In this document: positions 1 through 10,739 of the stretch, in pieces
Layout: each line of letters opens with the position of its first letter
How positions within the stretch are numbered: the stretch's first letter is position 1
Source: Bacteriovoracaceae bacterium
GTDB taxonomy: Bacteria > Bdellovibrionota > Bacteriovoracia > Bacteriovoracales > Bacteriovoracaceae
Reading direction: 5' to 3'
Assembly: GCA_021737405.1 (NCBI GenBank)
Contig: JAIPEG010000008.1
Span: 38,936 to 102,935, forward strand
DNA: 64,000 bases
Notes under the pieces: generated by a model
Seen by the model: the letters and a program-made list of their open reading frames with translations, nothing else
Database searches by the model: none
What the model was told of the DNA's origin: nothing
Program-made: the position numbers and the translations under genes

Positions 1-2316
1 AAAAACATCTTCGATATCATCTGAGGCCCTTCGGTCTTTTTCTTCTAGCTGAACATAGACATCAAAGCGCCTTCCTAATTTAGTGTATTGACCAACAACT
101 AAGCCGCCAGTGGATATGTTTATGGCCCTCGCGATTTCAGCGATCTCCACACCTCTGGCCCGGGCCTCGATACGATCAGGAATAATATGAACCTCTGGAA
201 GATCCCTCACATCATCAGAGCGAATCCCTTCCATCAGTTTCGTTTCTTCCATTTTTTTTAGCATGGCATAGTAGAATTCTTTTTGTTTTTCTGGATCTGG
301 TCCTCGAATGGTAAACTCAACAGGAGAGCCCCTTCGCCCACCGATGGCCGAGCCGAAGCGATCGCGGATAAAGACTTTTAAACCATCAATCACTTTCACT
401 TCTTCTCTTAATTTAGCTGCGACCTCGGCTTGGGTAAGATCACGCTCACTCTTAGGTTTTAGGACGACAACGCCATTACCACGGTTACCTTGCCCCCCAC
501 GCCCAAAGCCGCCAACGGCAACATAAGTTCTCTCGACATAGGGATTTTTAGAAACTATTTCTTCAAATTTTCGTACCTTTTCATTGGTATATTCCATCGA
601 ACGCCCATCGGGGGCCAAGAAGATACAAAAGAGCACGCCACTATCTTGAGCGGGAGTAAACTCTCGTGGGATTTTATTAAAAAATAGAAATGAACTTAAA
701 AAGACGACCAAGGAGAAAATGAGAACCTTAACCTTGTTATTAAGAGAAAACTCAAGCCCCCGAAGATAGCGACTACCAAGTACCTCGACAATTTTATCCA
801 CAAGGCGATGAATCCACAGTCCCTTTCCTAAAATATCGAGAAACTGAGAACAACGCATAGGAGTGAGAGTAAGCGCCTCAATGGATGAAAGTGAAACAGC
901 GATACATAAGGTAATGGCAAACTCATAGAAGAATCGGCCTTCAATACCACTCATAAAAGTAATCGGAGCAAAAATAGAGACGAGAGCAAGTGTGGTTGCA
1001 ATGACGGCAAAGGTAATCTCTTTACTACCAAGAAGGGAGGCCTTGAGCTTGTCATAACCATCAGTTGCATAGCGAACAATATTTTCAAGCATCACGATGG
1101 CATCATCTACCACAATTCCAATCGCAAGCGAGAGTCCTAATAAAGAGAAGGTATTAAGGGAGAAACCAAAGAGATACATGAAAGCAAATGCTCCCACGAT
1201 TGCAGTAGGAATCGCTAAAATAATATTAATGGTTGCACTCATGGATTTTAGAAAGAGCCAACACACCAGACTTGTTAAAAAAGCCGAGAGAAGGAGATTT
1301 AAAACCAACTCGTCAACACTGGCCCTAATAAATTGAGTCCTATCAAAGTTGGGCTTAATCGAAATCCCCGTGGGAAGATTTTCATTTATTTTATCAAGTT
1401 TTGCCAAAACCCTATCAGCAGTGGCAACGGCATTGACCCCCCGCTGTTTTTGAACGGCCATACCAATAGCAAAGACGCCATTGAAGCGAGAAATTCTTCT
1501 TAAATTCTCAATCCCTTCATAAACCTTGGCGACATCTTTGACCTGAAGGGGAACGAAGTTTGGAGCTCCTCCCCTGCGAGAGATGACCATATTTTTAAAT
1601 TCGTTCGTGTCAGTCGCCTCGCCCATAATACGAATGAGTAATTCATCGTCACCCTTTTCAAACTTGCCAGCAGGAAGCTCGAGGTGCTCTCTTTGGATAC
1701 TATTAAAGATATCAATTGGTGTGAGCTGAAAGCGGTTTAACTTATCGACTTCAAGGTCAATACGCATGATTGGTTCGTGATACCCAAAGGCCCTAACCTC
1801 GGCCACTCCTTCAACTGTGGAAATTTGATCCCTAATTTGATCTCTAAAGAGGATCATGACTTCTCTTTTTGAGAGGGTCTCCGTAAAAAGAGATAAATAC
1901 ATAATAGGATCGTCAGCCGCGTTGCTCTTTGTGACGACAGGGGGCTCTACTGTTCCTGGTAGCTCTCGCTGGGCCCTACCAAGCAAGGTTTGAACTTCTT
2001 GAAGAGCGAAGTCGACGTTCTTATCTAATTCAAACTCAAGAGTGACCGATCCGTTACCACGATCGGCCGTTGCAGAGAGACTACGAATCCCTTGCATGGA
2101 AACGAGAACACTCTCAACCGGTTCAAGAATGTCTTTTTCAATAACCTCAGGGGTGGCTCCGTCGTAAATATAATTTACAGTGATCGTCGGATAGTCGACA
2201 TCTGGATTTTCATTAATACCAAGTTGGAAAAAGCCAAGAAGACCAAAGAGGATCATGGCAAACATCAGCATCCAAGCGAAAACTGGTTTCTTTATGGAGA
2301 TTTCAGATAAAGTCAT
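1..2316 (-). CDS. RND-family efflux transporter (AcrB/HAE1-like), partial, runs off left edge
   Basis: Reverse complement from 2316 reads MTLSEISIKKPVFAWMLMFAMILFGLLGFFQLG..., the typical RND permease N-terminus. It stays open to the window edge and overlaps the stop of the TolC-like ORF (ATGA). Confidence 0.9.
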   Translation of the reverse strand, partial: MTLSEISIKKPVFAWMLMFAMILFGLLGFFQLGINENPDVDYPTITVNYIYDGATPEVIEKDILEPVESVLVSMQGIRSLSATADRGNGSVTLEFELDKNVDFALQEVQTLLGRAQRELPGTVEPPVVTKSNAADDPIMYLSLFTETLSKREVMILFRDQIRDQISTVEGVAEVRAFGYHEPIMRIDLEVDKLNRFQLTPIDIFNSIQREHLELPAGKFEKGDDELLIRIMGEATDTNEFKNMVISRRGGAPNFVPLQVKDVAKVYEGIENLRRISRFNGVFAIGMAVQKQRGVNAVATADRVLAKLDKINENLPTGISIKPNFDRTQFIRASVDELVLNLLLSAFLTSLVCWLFLKSMSATINIILAIPTAIVGAFAFMYLFGFSLNTFSLLGLSLAIGIVVDDAIVMLENIVRYATDGYDKLKASLLGSKEITFAVIATTLALVSIFAPITFMSGIEGRFFYEFAITLCIAVSLSSIEALTLTPMRCSQFLDILGKGLWIHRLVDKIVEVLGSRYLRGLEFSLNNKVKVLIFSLVVFLSSFLFFNKIPREFTPAQDSGVLFCIFLAPDGRSMEYTNEKVRKFEEIVSKNPYVERTYVAVGGFGRGGQGNRGNGVVVLKPKSERDLTQAEVAAKLREEVKVIDGLKVFIRDRFGSAIGGRRGSPVEFTIRGPDPEKQKEFYYAMLKKMEETKLMEGIRSDDVRDLPEVHIIPDRIEARARGVEIAEIARAINISTGGLVVGQYTKLGRRFDVYVQLEEKDRRASDDIEDVF

Positions 2317-3560
2317 AGCTCAATATCTCCATTGATCAGCTTTAAAGAATACCACTGTTCTGCCAGGGTGTACTTCATAGACTCATAAGAAATCTCTGCC
2401 TGAATAAGCTGTTCAAGGGCCCTATTTAAATCAAGAGCATCAATAAGCCCTTTCTTAAATTCTTTACTTTGCTCTTTATAATTTTGTTTAGAAACATCAT
2501 AAGAATCTTGAAGTAAGTCCTTTCGCTTTAACTGATTTTTAAACTGGGCCTCAACGACCTTGACCTCATTGGAGAGGTTTATCTGCGCCATTTTTAAATC
2601 ACTCTGAAATTGACGAAGCCTTACTCGCTCTTGTTCAACTCGAGAAGAAGTTGCTCCAAAATCAAAGAAGTTCCAGCTAAAAGAAATTGCGACGTCCCAA
2701 TCGTCCTGACGACCGAATTGACGTCTATTTAGGTAATAGTTTGAAATGAAATCGACTTGTGGTCTTAGAGATGCCTTTTGAATCGTTACATTTTGCAATT
2801 GATTTTCAATAGTCGTTTCAATTAACTGAAATTGCGGTCTTTGCGTTATGTCTTGGCCCCAGTTCCCTGGTAGACTTGAAAATTTTGAAAAATCTAATGA
2901 GATTTGCTCTGGATTTAGATCAATTCCTGTTAGGGCCAAAAGGTTTAAATGAGTCGTTTGCTGATTTTCCTTAAGTTCCTGCAAGCGCCCCTCAAGGGCC
3001 CTGAGCTGAGTCAAAGTGGATAGGTAATCAGCTTTTCTCACCCTCCCAATCGCACTCCACTTCTTTAAAAGCTTTGCCCGCTTTTCTAGACTCTCTACCT
3101 GACGACCAATCAGCCTCTCTTGATTAGCAAGATTAAGATAATCAAAATATAAGGCGCTTAATTGAAGAAAGAAGCTAAAGAGTTCACTGTCTTTTTGATT
3201 CTTTGCCAAGGCAGGAAGAATATCTTTGTATTTAAAGTAAGTGTACTCAGCCCCACCATTATAAAGAGTCGTGCGTAAACTAACCGCATTTTGACTATCG
3301 ATGCGATCAAACCCACTTTTTCCACGCTCTGCATTTAGAGGAACATTCCCGTAAAAATAGACACCTTGAACAGAAAGCTGAGGCATAAATGCCGACTTAA
3401 GCTCACGAATTCTTGCTTTTTGGAAATCTACTTCAAGCTCAACTCTTTTTATATTTGGATTATTTTTCTTGGCGGCTTGATATAGATCTACAATCGTATT
3501 TGCCGAGAGAATACTTCGAGATGTGACAATAAATAGCAATGCCAAGACAATACGTTGCAT
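2313..3560 (-). CDS. TolC-like outer membrane efflux protein
   Basis: 415 aa, signal peptide, long helical OEP-type sequence, directly upstream of and overlapping the RND gene. Confidence 0.85.
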   Translation of the reverse strand: MQRIVLALLFIVTSRSILSANTIVDLYQAAKKNNPNIKRVELEVDFQKARIRELKSAFMPQLSVQGVYFYGNVPLNAERGKSGFDRIDSQNAVSLRTTLYNGGAEYTYFKYKDILPALAKNQKDSELFSFFLQLSALYFDYLNLANQERLIGRQVESLEKRAKLLKKWSAIGRVRKADYLSTLTQLRALEGRLQELKENQQTTHLNLLALTGIDLNPEQISLDFSKFSSLPGNWGQDITQRPQFQLIETTIENQLQNVTIQKASLRPQVDFISNYYLNRRQFGRQDDWDVAISFSWNFFDFGATSSRVEQERVRLRQFQSDLKMAQINLSNEVKVVEAQFKNQLKRKDLLQDSYDVSKQNYKEQSKEFKKGLIDALDLNRALEQLIQAEISYESMKYTLAEQWYSLKLINGDIEL

Positions 3561-3664
3561 AAATCCCCTAAAAGAATGGGAATTATGTCATGCCATAATC
3601 TCAAAGACTAGTTGGATTTATTCTTAAAACCTTTTACAGGCGCCTTAAATCGATTAAAGAAATA

Positions 3665-6600
3665 TTACTGTTGCTGCTGAGTGCCCTGCCAAAAATCATT
3701 CAGTCGTAAGGTATAAAGATCTTCCTTATTCATCGTTGATTCAAAAAGCTCTTTAATGCTCTCGCCAAAACCCAAAGATGAGAAATTCCTATAACTTATG
3801 TCACTAAAGACAATCTCAAATAGGCTTCTCTCTTTGAGATAACTAAGCTTTTGGTGGGCCTCTAGATCCTCACCTTGAGAGTTTTTCAAGGCCCGCTCTA
3901 ACCTTAGAATCATTTGATCTCTTTCATAGCGAGCCGTTTCAATGATTTTCGTGGCCTCATCTCTGAGTAACGGAGTAACCTCACCACCACTTTCAATGAG
4001 TTGCTTCTTCAAAGACTCTACTTTCGGATAAAGAACCCTATGGATAAAGCGTATACTATTTTTGGACTGGGCAAACTCTCCTCTCACTCGATTAAAAGGT
4101 GAGACCACGTTTTCCTCTGAGAATAATTCGGCCTCTACTGCGCGCGCCTCACTATTTTCAACGTTTGTAAGGTCCATCACCTTTTCTCTGGCCAGCTTTC
4201 TAGACTGCGCCTTGGATTTTCCTTCCTTTCTAAAGAGAAGATAAGCTTCTCTCCAATCTTTGAAATGCTGAAACTCATGGGCCAAAGAAGAAAGAGCACT
4301 AGGAGATCTCATATTGACCCCGAGAACTGGACGATTTAGACCATCAAACCGAAAATAGTTTTGACCGAGAAGGGACTCTACAAGACTTCCCTTTGAATCA
4401 GATACTCCAATATGTCGCAACTCTCCTTCAAACTCACCTAATTCCTTTATCATTTCAAAAACATATTCATCTGAACTCTCTGTGACTTTAAAGAGCTCTT
4501 TTTGAGTGGCTCCTTCAAAGACGTAATCCATTTTGATTTTATGAATTTTTCCTTTTATTTCACTGGTCCCGACAAGGGCGCTTAGCTCACTGAGCTCCAT
4601 AACTTTACTATTTGTAAGACCTATATCTCTTGATTTTCGAAGTGAGAGAGAAAGTATTTCTTTAACCTCTAAAGAGAGTTCACCTCTTGCCTCCAAAGCT
4701 CTTCTTAAATCTAATAAAATGTCATGAAATTCAATCGTAGAAATTTTCTTATCTAGAAACGCTCGATATTTTTGAATGAAAGGAGAAAAATTAAGTCCCA
4801 ATAAATCTAAAATGTCCCTGTGAAGAGCAACCAGTGATTCAACACCAAATTTTTGAACCAATTCACCTTGCCCCTCTGAAGTTACATTGATGAGGTAATT
4901 AATTTGTCTTCCAAAGTTTTCTAATTGTACTTGGCGAGAAATACCAATATTTTTAATTTCAGGACTTATTGGTAGAACCTCTTCCCCTTTGGCGAATGTT
5001 TTCAATGCGCCAGTATCATCAACAATGAATAAAAGACCGTAGCCAGCTCCTTTAGAAGTATTAGTTGATCCACTCAAGGGCGAAGCAACCCTTACTAAAA
5101 AAGCATCTGGATCAATGACTAATTTGTCTTCTCCATCGAGCATTGCATAATACCTAGCATCCATTGCGGTCGTTTCAAAACCAACTTGTCCAGAGTCTCC
5201 TCGATTGGTTGTCACAACTAAACTTTGATCCGCAAATTCTTGAATTGTGTAATACGTTGGGTTCTTACGTACCTTTGCAACCACTTCCCTTCTTACGCTA
5301 TCAGGCTCATTTGCTAAGATATAGACGCCCTTTCCCCCACTACCATCTGGTTCTTTGATGACAAACTTCCCAAGTTTATCGATAGGAGTCTCAAATAATT
5401 CGTTAAGATTATCCAGCCCAAGAGTTCTTGTAGGACCCACACCCCTTAATCCTTCTGGTAAATAACGACTCGAGAGATAATCGGCGATGAGCTGAAAGAT
5501 TCTCTTATCATCTAAAGTGCGCCCACCAATATTACTGATGTAAATTTTTCTGTTTAAAAGAGCATCAACGAGTTCTTCTCCTTGCTCGCTTTCGGCGCGC
5601 GTGGGATCGACTCCAAGTTTATAAGAAGACTCCATAAGTAAGGGTTTTCCATCATCTCCAAACTCAATTCCATTGATAAGACCAGTCTTTGAGTAAGTGT
5701 ATTTGTAACCCACATGAGGCTCAAGCGTTACACCATACTTTCTTGCTAATTTCTTATTTGTCTCTTCATAAAAGGCAGGGTCACGAATAGGTATATCTTT
5801 TTTACTAGACTGCAAAAGAAATGATTCATCGGCCCTACTATAAACTCCTGTGACCACAGGGTTTTTAGACCCTTTCCCAGTATTAAGTCTTACAAATCCT
5901 GAAGCATCAATATATAAGTCTTTTGGTTCAACTAATGGCATTCCAGAAAATTCTGCAATAGAAGCGACATCTGGGTGAGCAGCATTTCCAGATCCCGGAC
6001 CAATAATGACAGAAATCCCCTCTTCTTTATTTGTCCACTTCAAAGCGTTATCTTCAATTGTCTTTTTTAGTGATTTAAATGGATTCCCTTGCACCATTCT
6101 TTCCGAGATTTTATCGAAAAGCTCCTTATCTCCTAACTGTAGAGCATGCTTTAAAAGGAGATTATTACTTAAGCCACTAGGTGTTGATCCGTTGGCCTCA
6201 TAAGAAATTGGTTTAGGATTTAAAATATTATCAATTGCAAAATCAAAGCCCACAACGGCAGAGAAAGGATAGTCCTTCATCACTTTTTTATTAAGCTTTG
6301 GTTCATAATAAATATTTGTCCGAAGCACATCAAGAAAGACATTTTGAAGACCCTTGGGCAAGGAATCGATCGTTAAATACTTTGCCGTATGCTCTCCTGA
6401 GTAAACCCTTTGCAAAACTTCTCTAAAAGTTCTCATGAAAGCTTCAGTTGACCCTGTTAATTTCTCATAAGTACTATGAGGCATTGGAACAAAACCTCTA
6501 AAAGGAACCTTTGACACTTTTGTGTATTGACCCGTCTTTGCATCTTTTGTCATAAAGGTCATTTCATTATCCGCATGAATCAAAGTCATGCGATTATTGA

Positions 6601-6934
6601 GTTCTTCAATTCCTTCTGCTCCCCTAGAGAAATATTCATCAACGAAGCCCGAGGCATATGAGTGAGGCCGTCCGGCAGAACTCAAAAGGAAATTATTTGC
6701 TTCTTGCTCGATAATTTCACTACCGTCCTCTGATTTTAGCCTTAACTTAAAAGCACCTAAAATCTCCCTATCGTATCTTGGGTTTACGATTGGGGCTCGT
6801 CTAAACAGTTCATAGCAGGACAATTGGTCTGCTAGTGAGGCAATTTCTCTTGTTCTTTCCTGTTGAGAGGTCGAACACGCACTAATGAAAAGACAAAGGA
6901 CTAAAATTGCTGAAAGATAATTCTTAGTTTTCAT
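3665..6934 (-). CDS. Large lipoprotein with circularly permuted ATP-grasp-like domain and C-terminal HExxH motif
   Basis: Lipobox LFISAC. YEANGSTPSGLSNN, IGPGSGNAAHPDVASIAEFSGMPLVEPKDLYID and KFVIKEPDGSGGKGVYIL resemble CP-ATP-grasp signatures. SSLAHEFQHFKDW near the C-terminal region. Confidence 0.75.
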   Translation of the reverse strand: MKTKNYLSAILVLCLFISACSTSQQERTREIASLADQLSCYELFRRAPIVNPRYDREILGAFKLRLKSEDGSEIIEQEANNFLLSSAGRPHSYASGFVDEYFSRGAEGIEELNNRMTLIHADNEMTFMTKDAKTGQYTKVSKVPFRGFVPMPHSTYEKLTGSTEAFMRTFREVLQRVYSGEHTAKYLTIDSLPKGLQNVFLDVLRTNIYYEPKLNKKVMKDYPFSAVVGFDFAIDNILNPKPISYEANGSTPSGLSNNLLLKHALQLGDKELFDKISERMVQGNPFKSLKKTIEDNALKWTNKEEGISVIIGPGSGNAAHPDVASIAEFSGMPLVEPKDLYIDASGFVRLNTGKGSKNPVVTGVYSRADESFLLQSSKKDIPIRDPAFYEETNKKLARKYGVTLEPHVGYKYTYSKTGLINGIEFGDDGKPLLMESSYKLGVDPTRAESEQGEELVDALLNRKIYISNIGGRTLDDKRIFQLIADYLSSRYLPEGLRGVGPTRTLGLDNLNELFETPIDKLGKFVIKEPDGSGGKGVYILANEPDSVRREVVAKVRKNPTYYTIQEFADQSLVVTTNRGDSGQVGFETTAMDARYYAMLDGEDKLVIDPDAFLVRVASPLSGSTNTSKGAGYGLLFIVDDTGALKTFAKGEEVLPISPEIKNIGISRQVQLENFGRQINYLINVTSEGQGELVQKFGVESLVALHRDILDLLGLNFSPFIQKYRAFLDKKISTIEFHDILLDLRRALEARGELSLEVKEILSLSLRKSRDIGLTNSKVMELSELSALVGTSEIKGKIHKIKMDYVFEGATQKELFKVTESSDEYVFEMIKELGEFEGELRHIGVSDSKGSLVESLLGQNYFRFDGLNRPVLGVNMRSPSALSSLAHEFQHFKDWREAYLLFRKEGKSKAQSRKLAREKVMDLTNVENSEARAVEAELFSEENVVSPFNRVRGEFAQSKNSIRFIHRVLYPKVESLKKQLIESGGEVTPLLRDEATKIIETARYERDQMILRLERALKNSQGEDLEAHQKLSYLKERSLFEIVFSDISYRNFSSLGFGESIKELFESTMNKEDLYTLRLNDFWQGTQQQQ

Positions 6935-7025
6935 ATCTTTCTTTTCGGAACATTGACTTCAAATTCAACGGTTTAGATAATTTTATTCTAAATAATAAGA
7001 GACCCTAAACAAAATCCCTCAAGTA

Positions 7026-7766
7026 TTATTCTACCTTTTTAAAATCCCCATTTACTAAGAGTGACCTTTTCTTGTTCAACACGAGTTTACCAGAATCTGC
7101 TAAATTAGATTTTGGCAAATAGAAGCGACTGATGGCAATTCTTCGATTTTGAGATTTATTGGGTGCACTACCATGAACCATCAGGCAGTCGTGAATCAAA
7201 AGATCTCCAGCAGCTGCCTCAGGTAATAGCTTTTCAAGTCCTTTCATTGTTAATGACTTAAGATCACAAGAAAAATCATTAAAGTTGTGTGCCTTATGAG
7301 GTAATTCACCTAAGAGATGACTACCTGGTATATACCAAATACCACCATTACCTAGCCCACTTGCTTCAAGCGGAGTCCAAGTGTTAAGCCCTCTATTCTC
7401 TTTCGAACAAAAATAAACAGCATCTTGGTGAGGACGATAACCAAAACCCGTTTCAGCTCTTTTAAACAATACTTCACTAGTGAATAAACTTGCACTCTCC
7501 TCTAAAAGAAAATCGACAAGGTCATTTAAGGAATCAATATTAAAAAGATTGTTGAAATCACTACTCAAATGTTTCTGTGCTTGAGCAATAAACTCTACCT
7601 TCCCGCCGGAAAATTTTTTATCTGCTCCGGGAATATTTCTGAGGTTCTTCTTCACCTCTTGAACTAAAGAATTTTTAATTTTAGATATTAAATCTAGACT
7701 ATAGAACCCTTTAACATGGAGGTAGCCATTTTCTTTAAAGTCAGATAAAATCCTAGAGTCTTTCAT
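7026..7766 (-). CDS. Phytanoyl-CoA dioxygenase (PhyH) family protein
   Basis: RPHQDAVYF...TWTPLEASGLGNGGIWYIPGSH and a later LMVHGSAPNKSQNRR fit the Fe(II)/2OG HxD...H pattern of PhyH. Confidence 0.85.
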   Translation of the reverse strand: MKDSRILSDFKENGYLHVKGFYSLDLISKIKNSLVQEVKKNLRNIPGADKKFSGGKVEFIAQAQKHLSSDFNNLFNIDSLNDLVDFLLEESASLFTSEVLFKRAETGFGYRPHQDAVYFCSKENRGLNTWTPLEASGLGNGGIWYIPGSHLLGELPHKAHNFNDFSCDLKSLTMKGLEKLLPEAAAGDLLIHDCLMVHGSAPNKSQNRRIAISRFYLPKSNLADSGKLVLNKKRSLLVNGDFKKVE

Positions 7767-7794
7767 TAAGAAACTTTATCATAAGTTAATTACT

Positions 7795-9180
7795 ATGAAA
7801 ATAACTCTTGCCTTCCTACCAGCATGGCTACCATTAACACCACCACTTGGAATAACGGCCCTAGGTTCCTTCCTAAAGCTTCAAAAAGTAGACATTGATC
7901 TTTTAGACTTAAATAGTGAAATTCATAAAAACAGTCATGTACCAAGTCTATGGGACATGGAAAAAGCAATCCTATGGATGAAAGAAAAATCTTACAAAAA
8001 CCAAGTCCATCCCCATATTGAAGATGAATTAAAGAAAAGTGCATTAAAGCTAGCCTTTAGTGAAAGTCGAGTCATAGGCTTTTCCATTTACTCAAGTAAC
8101 TACAGACCAACTCGTATTTTCATAAAGTTATTAAGAAATTTAAATAAGGATTTAAAAATTATTTTAGGCGGACCTGGAATAAATAAAGCACAGGTCAAAA
8201 GAGATATTGAAGAAGGTTTAATAGATGCCGCCATTTTTGGAGAGGGCGAAGTTGCAACATTAAATCTTTTAAAATTTTGGGAGGGAAATCTAGAAAAGAA
8301 AGAACTCGGCAATGTCATGCTAAAAGTAGACGATGATATATATGAGAGCTCAACATATCCTCTTATGAAAATGAAAGAGATACCTATTCCTAATTTTCAT
8401 CAATTTAATCTCGCGAACTATTATAGTGAAGTCTTACCTATCGAATTTTCTAGAGGCTGTGTTGCAAGCTGTACCTTTTGTTCTGAAACCAACTATTGGG
8501 TAAGTTTTAGAACAAAGAGCGTAGACCAAATCATTGAAGAACTTAAGTCTGGAATTCAAAATCATCAGGTTAAATCATTCCGTGTCGTTGACTCCCTTAT
8601 GAATGGAAATATGAATCTTCTCGTAAGTTTGGCCGAGAGAATTATCGAAGAAAAACTTAATATCGGCTGGTACGGTTATTGTAGAATTAATCCTAAAATG
8701 ACACCAGAGGTACTTAATCTTTTAAAGCGCGCAGGCTGCGTTAATATCATGTATGGTCTAGAAACAGGATCACAAAAGATACTTGATCTCATGAACAAAA
8801 AAGTGAATGTACTTGATAATTATAAAGTTGTTATAGATACACACAAGTCTGGAATAGGGGCAGAAGCTGAGATTTTAGTAGGCTTTCCTGGCGAAAATAT
8901 TATCGATTATTTTAAGACCCTTTATATGCTCTTTCGTTTAAGAAATCACTTAAATTCTGTTTCAACAGGTTCTCCAATGGAAGTTGTTCGAAATTCTGAG
9001 GTTTTTGATAATTCTGAAAAATTTGGTGTCCGATTTTTAAAAAGTGGCTGGGCTTCCAAGACTTATTTGAATAATCATTACACGAGACAAATACTCTTTC
9101 ATTTCTTGAATTTTTATCTAACTCTTATCGGTATCAAACAACCTTACACACTTGAAAATATCTCTAAAGGAAGAGCTTAA
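7795..9180 (+). CDS. B12-binding-domain-type radical SAM protein
   Basis: N-terminal FLPAWLPLTPPLGITALGSFLK...GGPGINK; SRGCVASCTFCSETNYW (CxxxCxxC). Confidence 0.88.
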   Translation: MKITLAFLPAWLPLTPPLGITALGSFLKLQKVDIDLLDLNSEIHKNSHVPSLWDMEKAILWMKEKSYKNQVHPHIEDELKKSALKLAFSESRVIGFSIYSSNYRPTRIFIKLLRNLNKDLKIILGGPGINKAQVKRDIEEGLIDAAIFGEGEVATLNLLKFWEGNLEKKELGNVMLKVDDDIYESSTYPLMKMKEIPIPNFHQFNLANYYSEVLPIEFSRGCVASCTFCSETNYWVSFRTKSVDQIIEELKSGIQNHQVKSFRVVDSLMNGNMNLLVSLAERIIEEKLNIGWYGYCRINPKMTPEVLNLLKRAGCVNIMYGLETGSQKILDLMNKKVNVLDNYKVVIDTHKSGIGAEAEILVGFPGENIIDYFKTLYMLFRLRNHLNSVSTGSPMEVVRNSEVFDNSEKFGVRFLKSGWASKTYLNNHYTRQILFHFLNFYLTLIGIKQPYTLENISKGRA

Positions 9181-9260
9181 TACGCTCCTGAAATCTATTA
9201 GAGGAGTACTTTAAAACTTTTAATAGATAACTCGTAAGTTCAAAGCACTCCTAAGAAAGC

Positions 9261-10595
9261 TTATTTGCTCTTTACAACTATATCAACCCTACGATTTAAA
9301 GACCTACCCTTTGCCGTTTCATTATTGGCAATTGGCATTGATTCGCCATATCCACGGGCCTCCACTTCATAAGGAACATCTAAGGACAATAAGTATTTCT
9401 TCACCGCTTCTGCTCGCTTATTTGAAAGCAAGAGATTTCTTGATTCTCGTCCTGCCGAGTCTGTGTGTCCTTCCACTTCAACTCCCTTAGGATTTAACCT
9501 CGTAATAATGGAGTTGACCTTCGCCAAAAGGTCCATTGAATTAGAGGGAATCCTAGCAGATCCTGAATTAAAATTTATTTTCTTTAAACGGATAATGAGA
9601 TTATCCCCCTGCTGATAAACATTTGCTTCACTTTCTTTAAAGCTTTTACGGGCCTCATCCATAGCTTCTTGAAGACTAAGCTTGCTTTTAGTGTTTTTAA
9701 GTTCGCCTTCTTTGTATTTAAGATCTTCAGATATCTCTTCTACTTCTGCACTCGTTTTCGTCAATGAGCTTTGGAGAAGATTCACTTTATCCGATAAGTT
9801 TCCAAGTTTTCGATCCTGATAGACTAAGTTTAAAGCTGTATCCTCAGAAGAGCCTTTCGCGCTGCTGGTTAACTTACCCATGACATCGTCAAGAAGTTTG
9901 ACTGACTTATTTGCTTCTACAACACTTTCCTTATACAGAGACGAACCTTGTGGGTTTTGACCGATTAAGTTTTCAGCTAGATTCACTTTATTCTTTGCCT
10001 CTCGTAAGGTTTTTGGCGCAAGCCTCTTTGCATTATTAATTTCAGAGGCCTTTATCATTCTTTTAAAAGCACCTAATTTTGAATCTTGTATTGATTCAAC
10101 CTCAAGCTTTTGATATTTCTTTTGAAACTTAGAAATCTTTTTAGGTGATATAGGTTTAGAGAAATCATTTGATTCATAGATTAATGAATCATCAAGCTTT
10201 GAGAGTTCTTCTTTTAAGTCCTTTTTATTGTAAATGCCTTTTTCTATAGCTCCTCTTCTCATTTCCAATATATTTTCAGGCACGGCCTTTCTTGATTCAC
10301 TTATTTTTTTCGCTTCTAAGAAATAGCCTTTAGATTTCGAGAGAGTATCTAGGACGTCTTTTCTGGGTTTCATTTTTTTTAAATCACTCATGCCCTCTTT
10401 CAATTCATGATCTCCTTTTTTAAAGGCATTTTTTGCTAGAACATCTGAGTTGTTCTTTATCAACTCATCTTTAAGTACCTGGATATTTTGAACGACTTGT
10501 TGAGGATCATTGCTCTCTAATGGTGCCTTCTTTACAGTAGAACAGCCCAAAAGAGTGATCAGAATGACCGCTATCCATCCTTTAATTAGTTTCAT
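9261..10595 (-). CDS. OmpA-family lipoprotein with coiled-coil middle
   Basis: Lipobox ITLLGC; C-terminal VEVEGHTDSAGRESRNLLLSNKRAEAVKKYL...GYGESMPIANNETAKGRSLNRRVDIVV. Confidence 0.9.
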   Translation of the reverse strand: MKLIKGWIAVILITLLGCSTVKKAPLESNDPQQVVQNIQVLKDELIKNNSDVLAKNAFKKGDHELKEGMSDLKKMKPRKDVLDTLSKSKGYFLEAKKISESRKAVPENILEMRRGAIEKGIYNKKDLKEELSKLDDSLIYESNDFSKPISPKKISKFQKKYQKLEVESIQDSKLGAFKRMIKASEINNAKRLAPKTLREAKNKVNLAENLIGQNPQGSSLYKESVVEANKSVKLLDDVMGKLTSSAKGSSEDTALNLVYQDRKLGNLSDKVNLLQSSLTKTSAEVEEISEDLKYKEGELKNTKSKLSLQEAMDEARKSFKESEANVYQQGDNLIIRLKKINFNSGSARIPSNSMDLLAKVNSIITRLNPKGVEVEGHTDSAGRESRNLLLSNKRAEAVKKYLLSLDVPYEVEARGYGESMPIANNETAKGRSLNRRVDIVVKSK

Positions 10596-10739
10596 AAATA
10601 ATTCTCCTTAAATATCGTTGTTAGATAAATCATTATCTTCCATGCTCCCAATAGGTTGGAGACTAGAGTATTTCAATGGGATATTTACTGAATACAGATT
10701 TGATTCTAAAAAAAGATGATCTTGATTAGAAATAAAAGG

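Noticed and set aside
308-1336. + strand ORFs at 308, 490 and 1097
   Set aside because: They lie opposite the clear RND transporter reading frame and show no family features.
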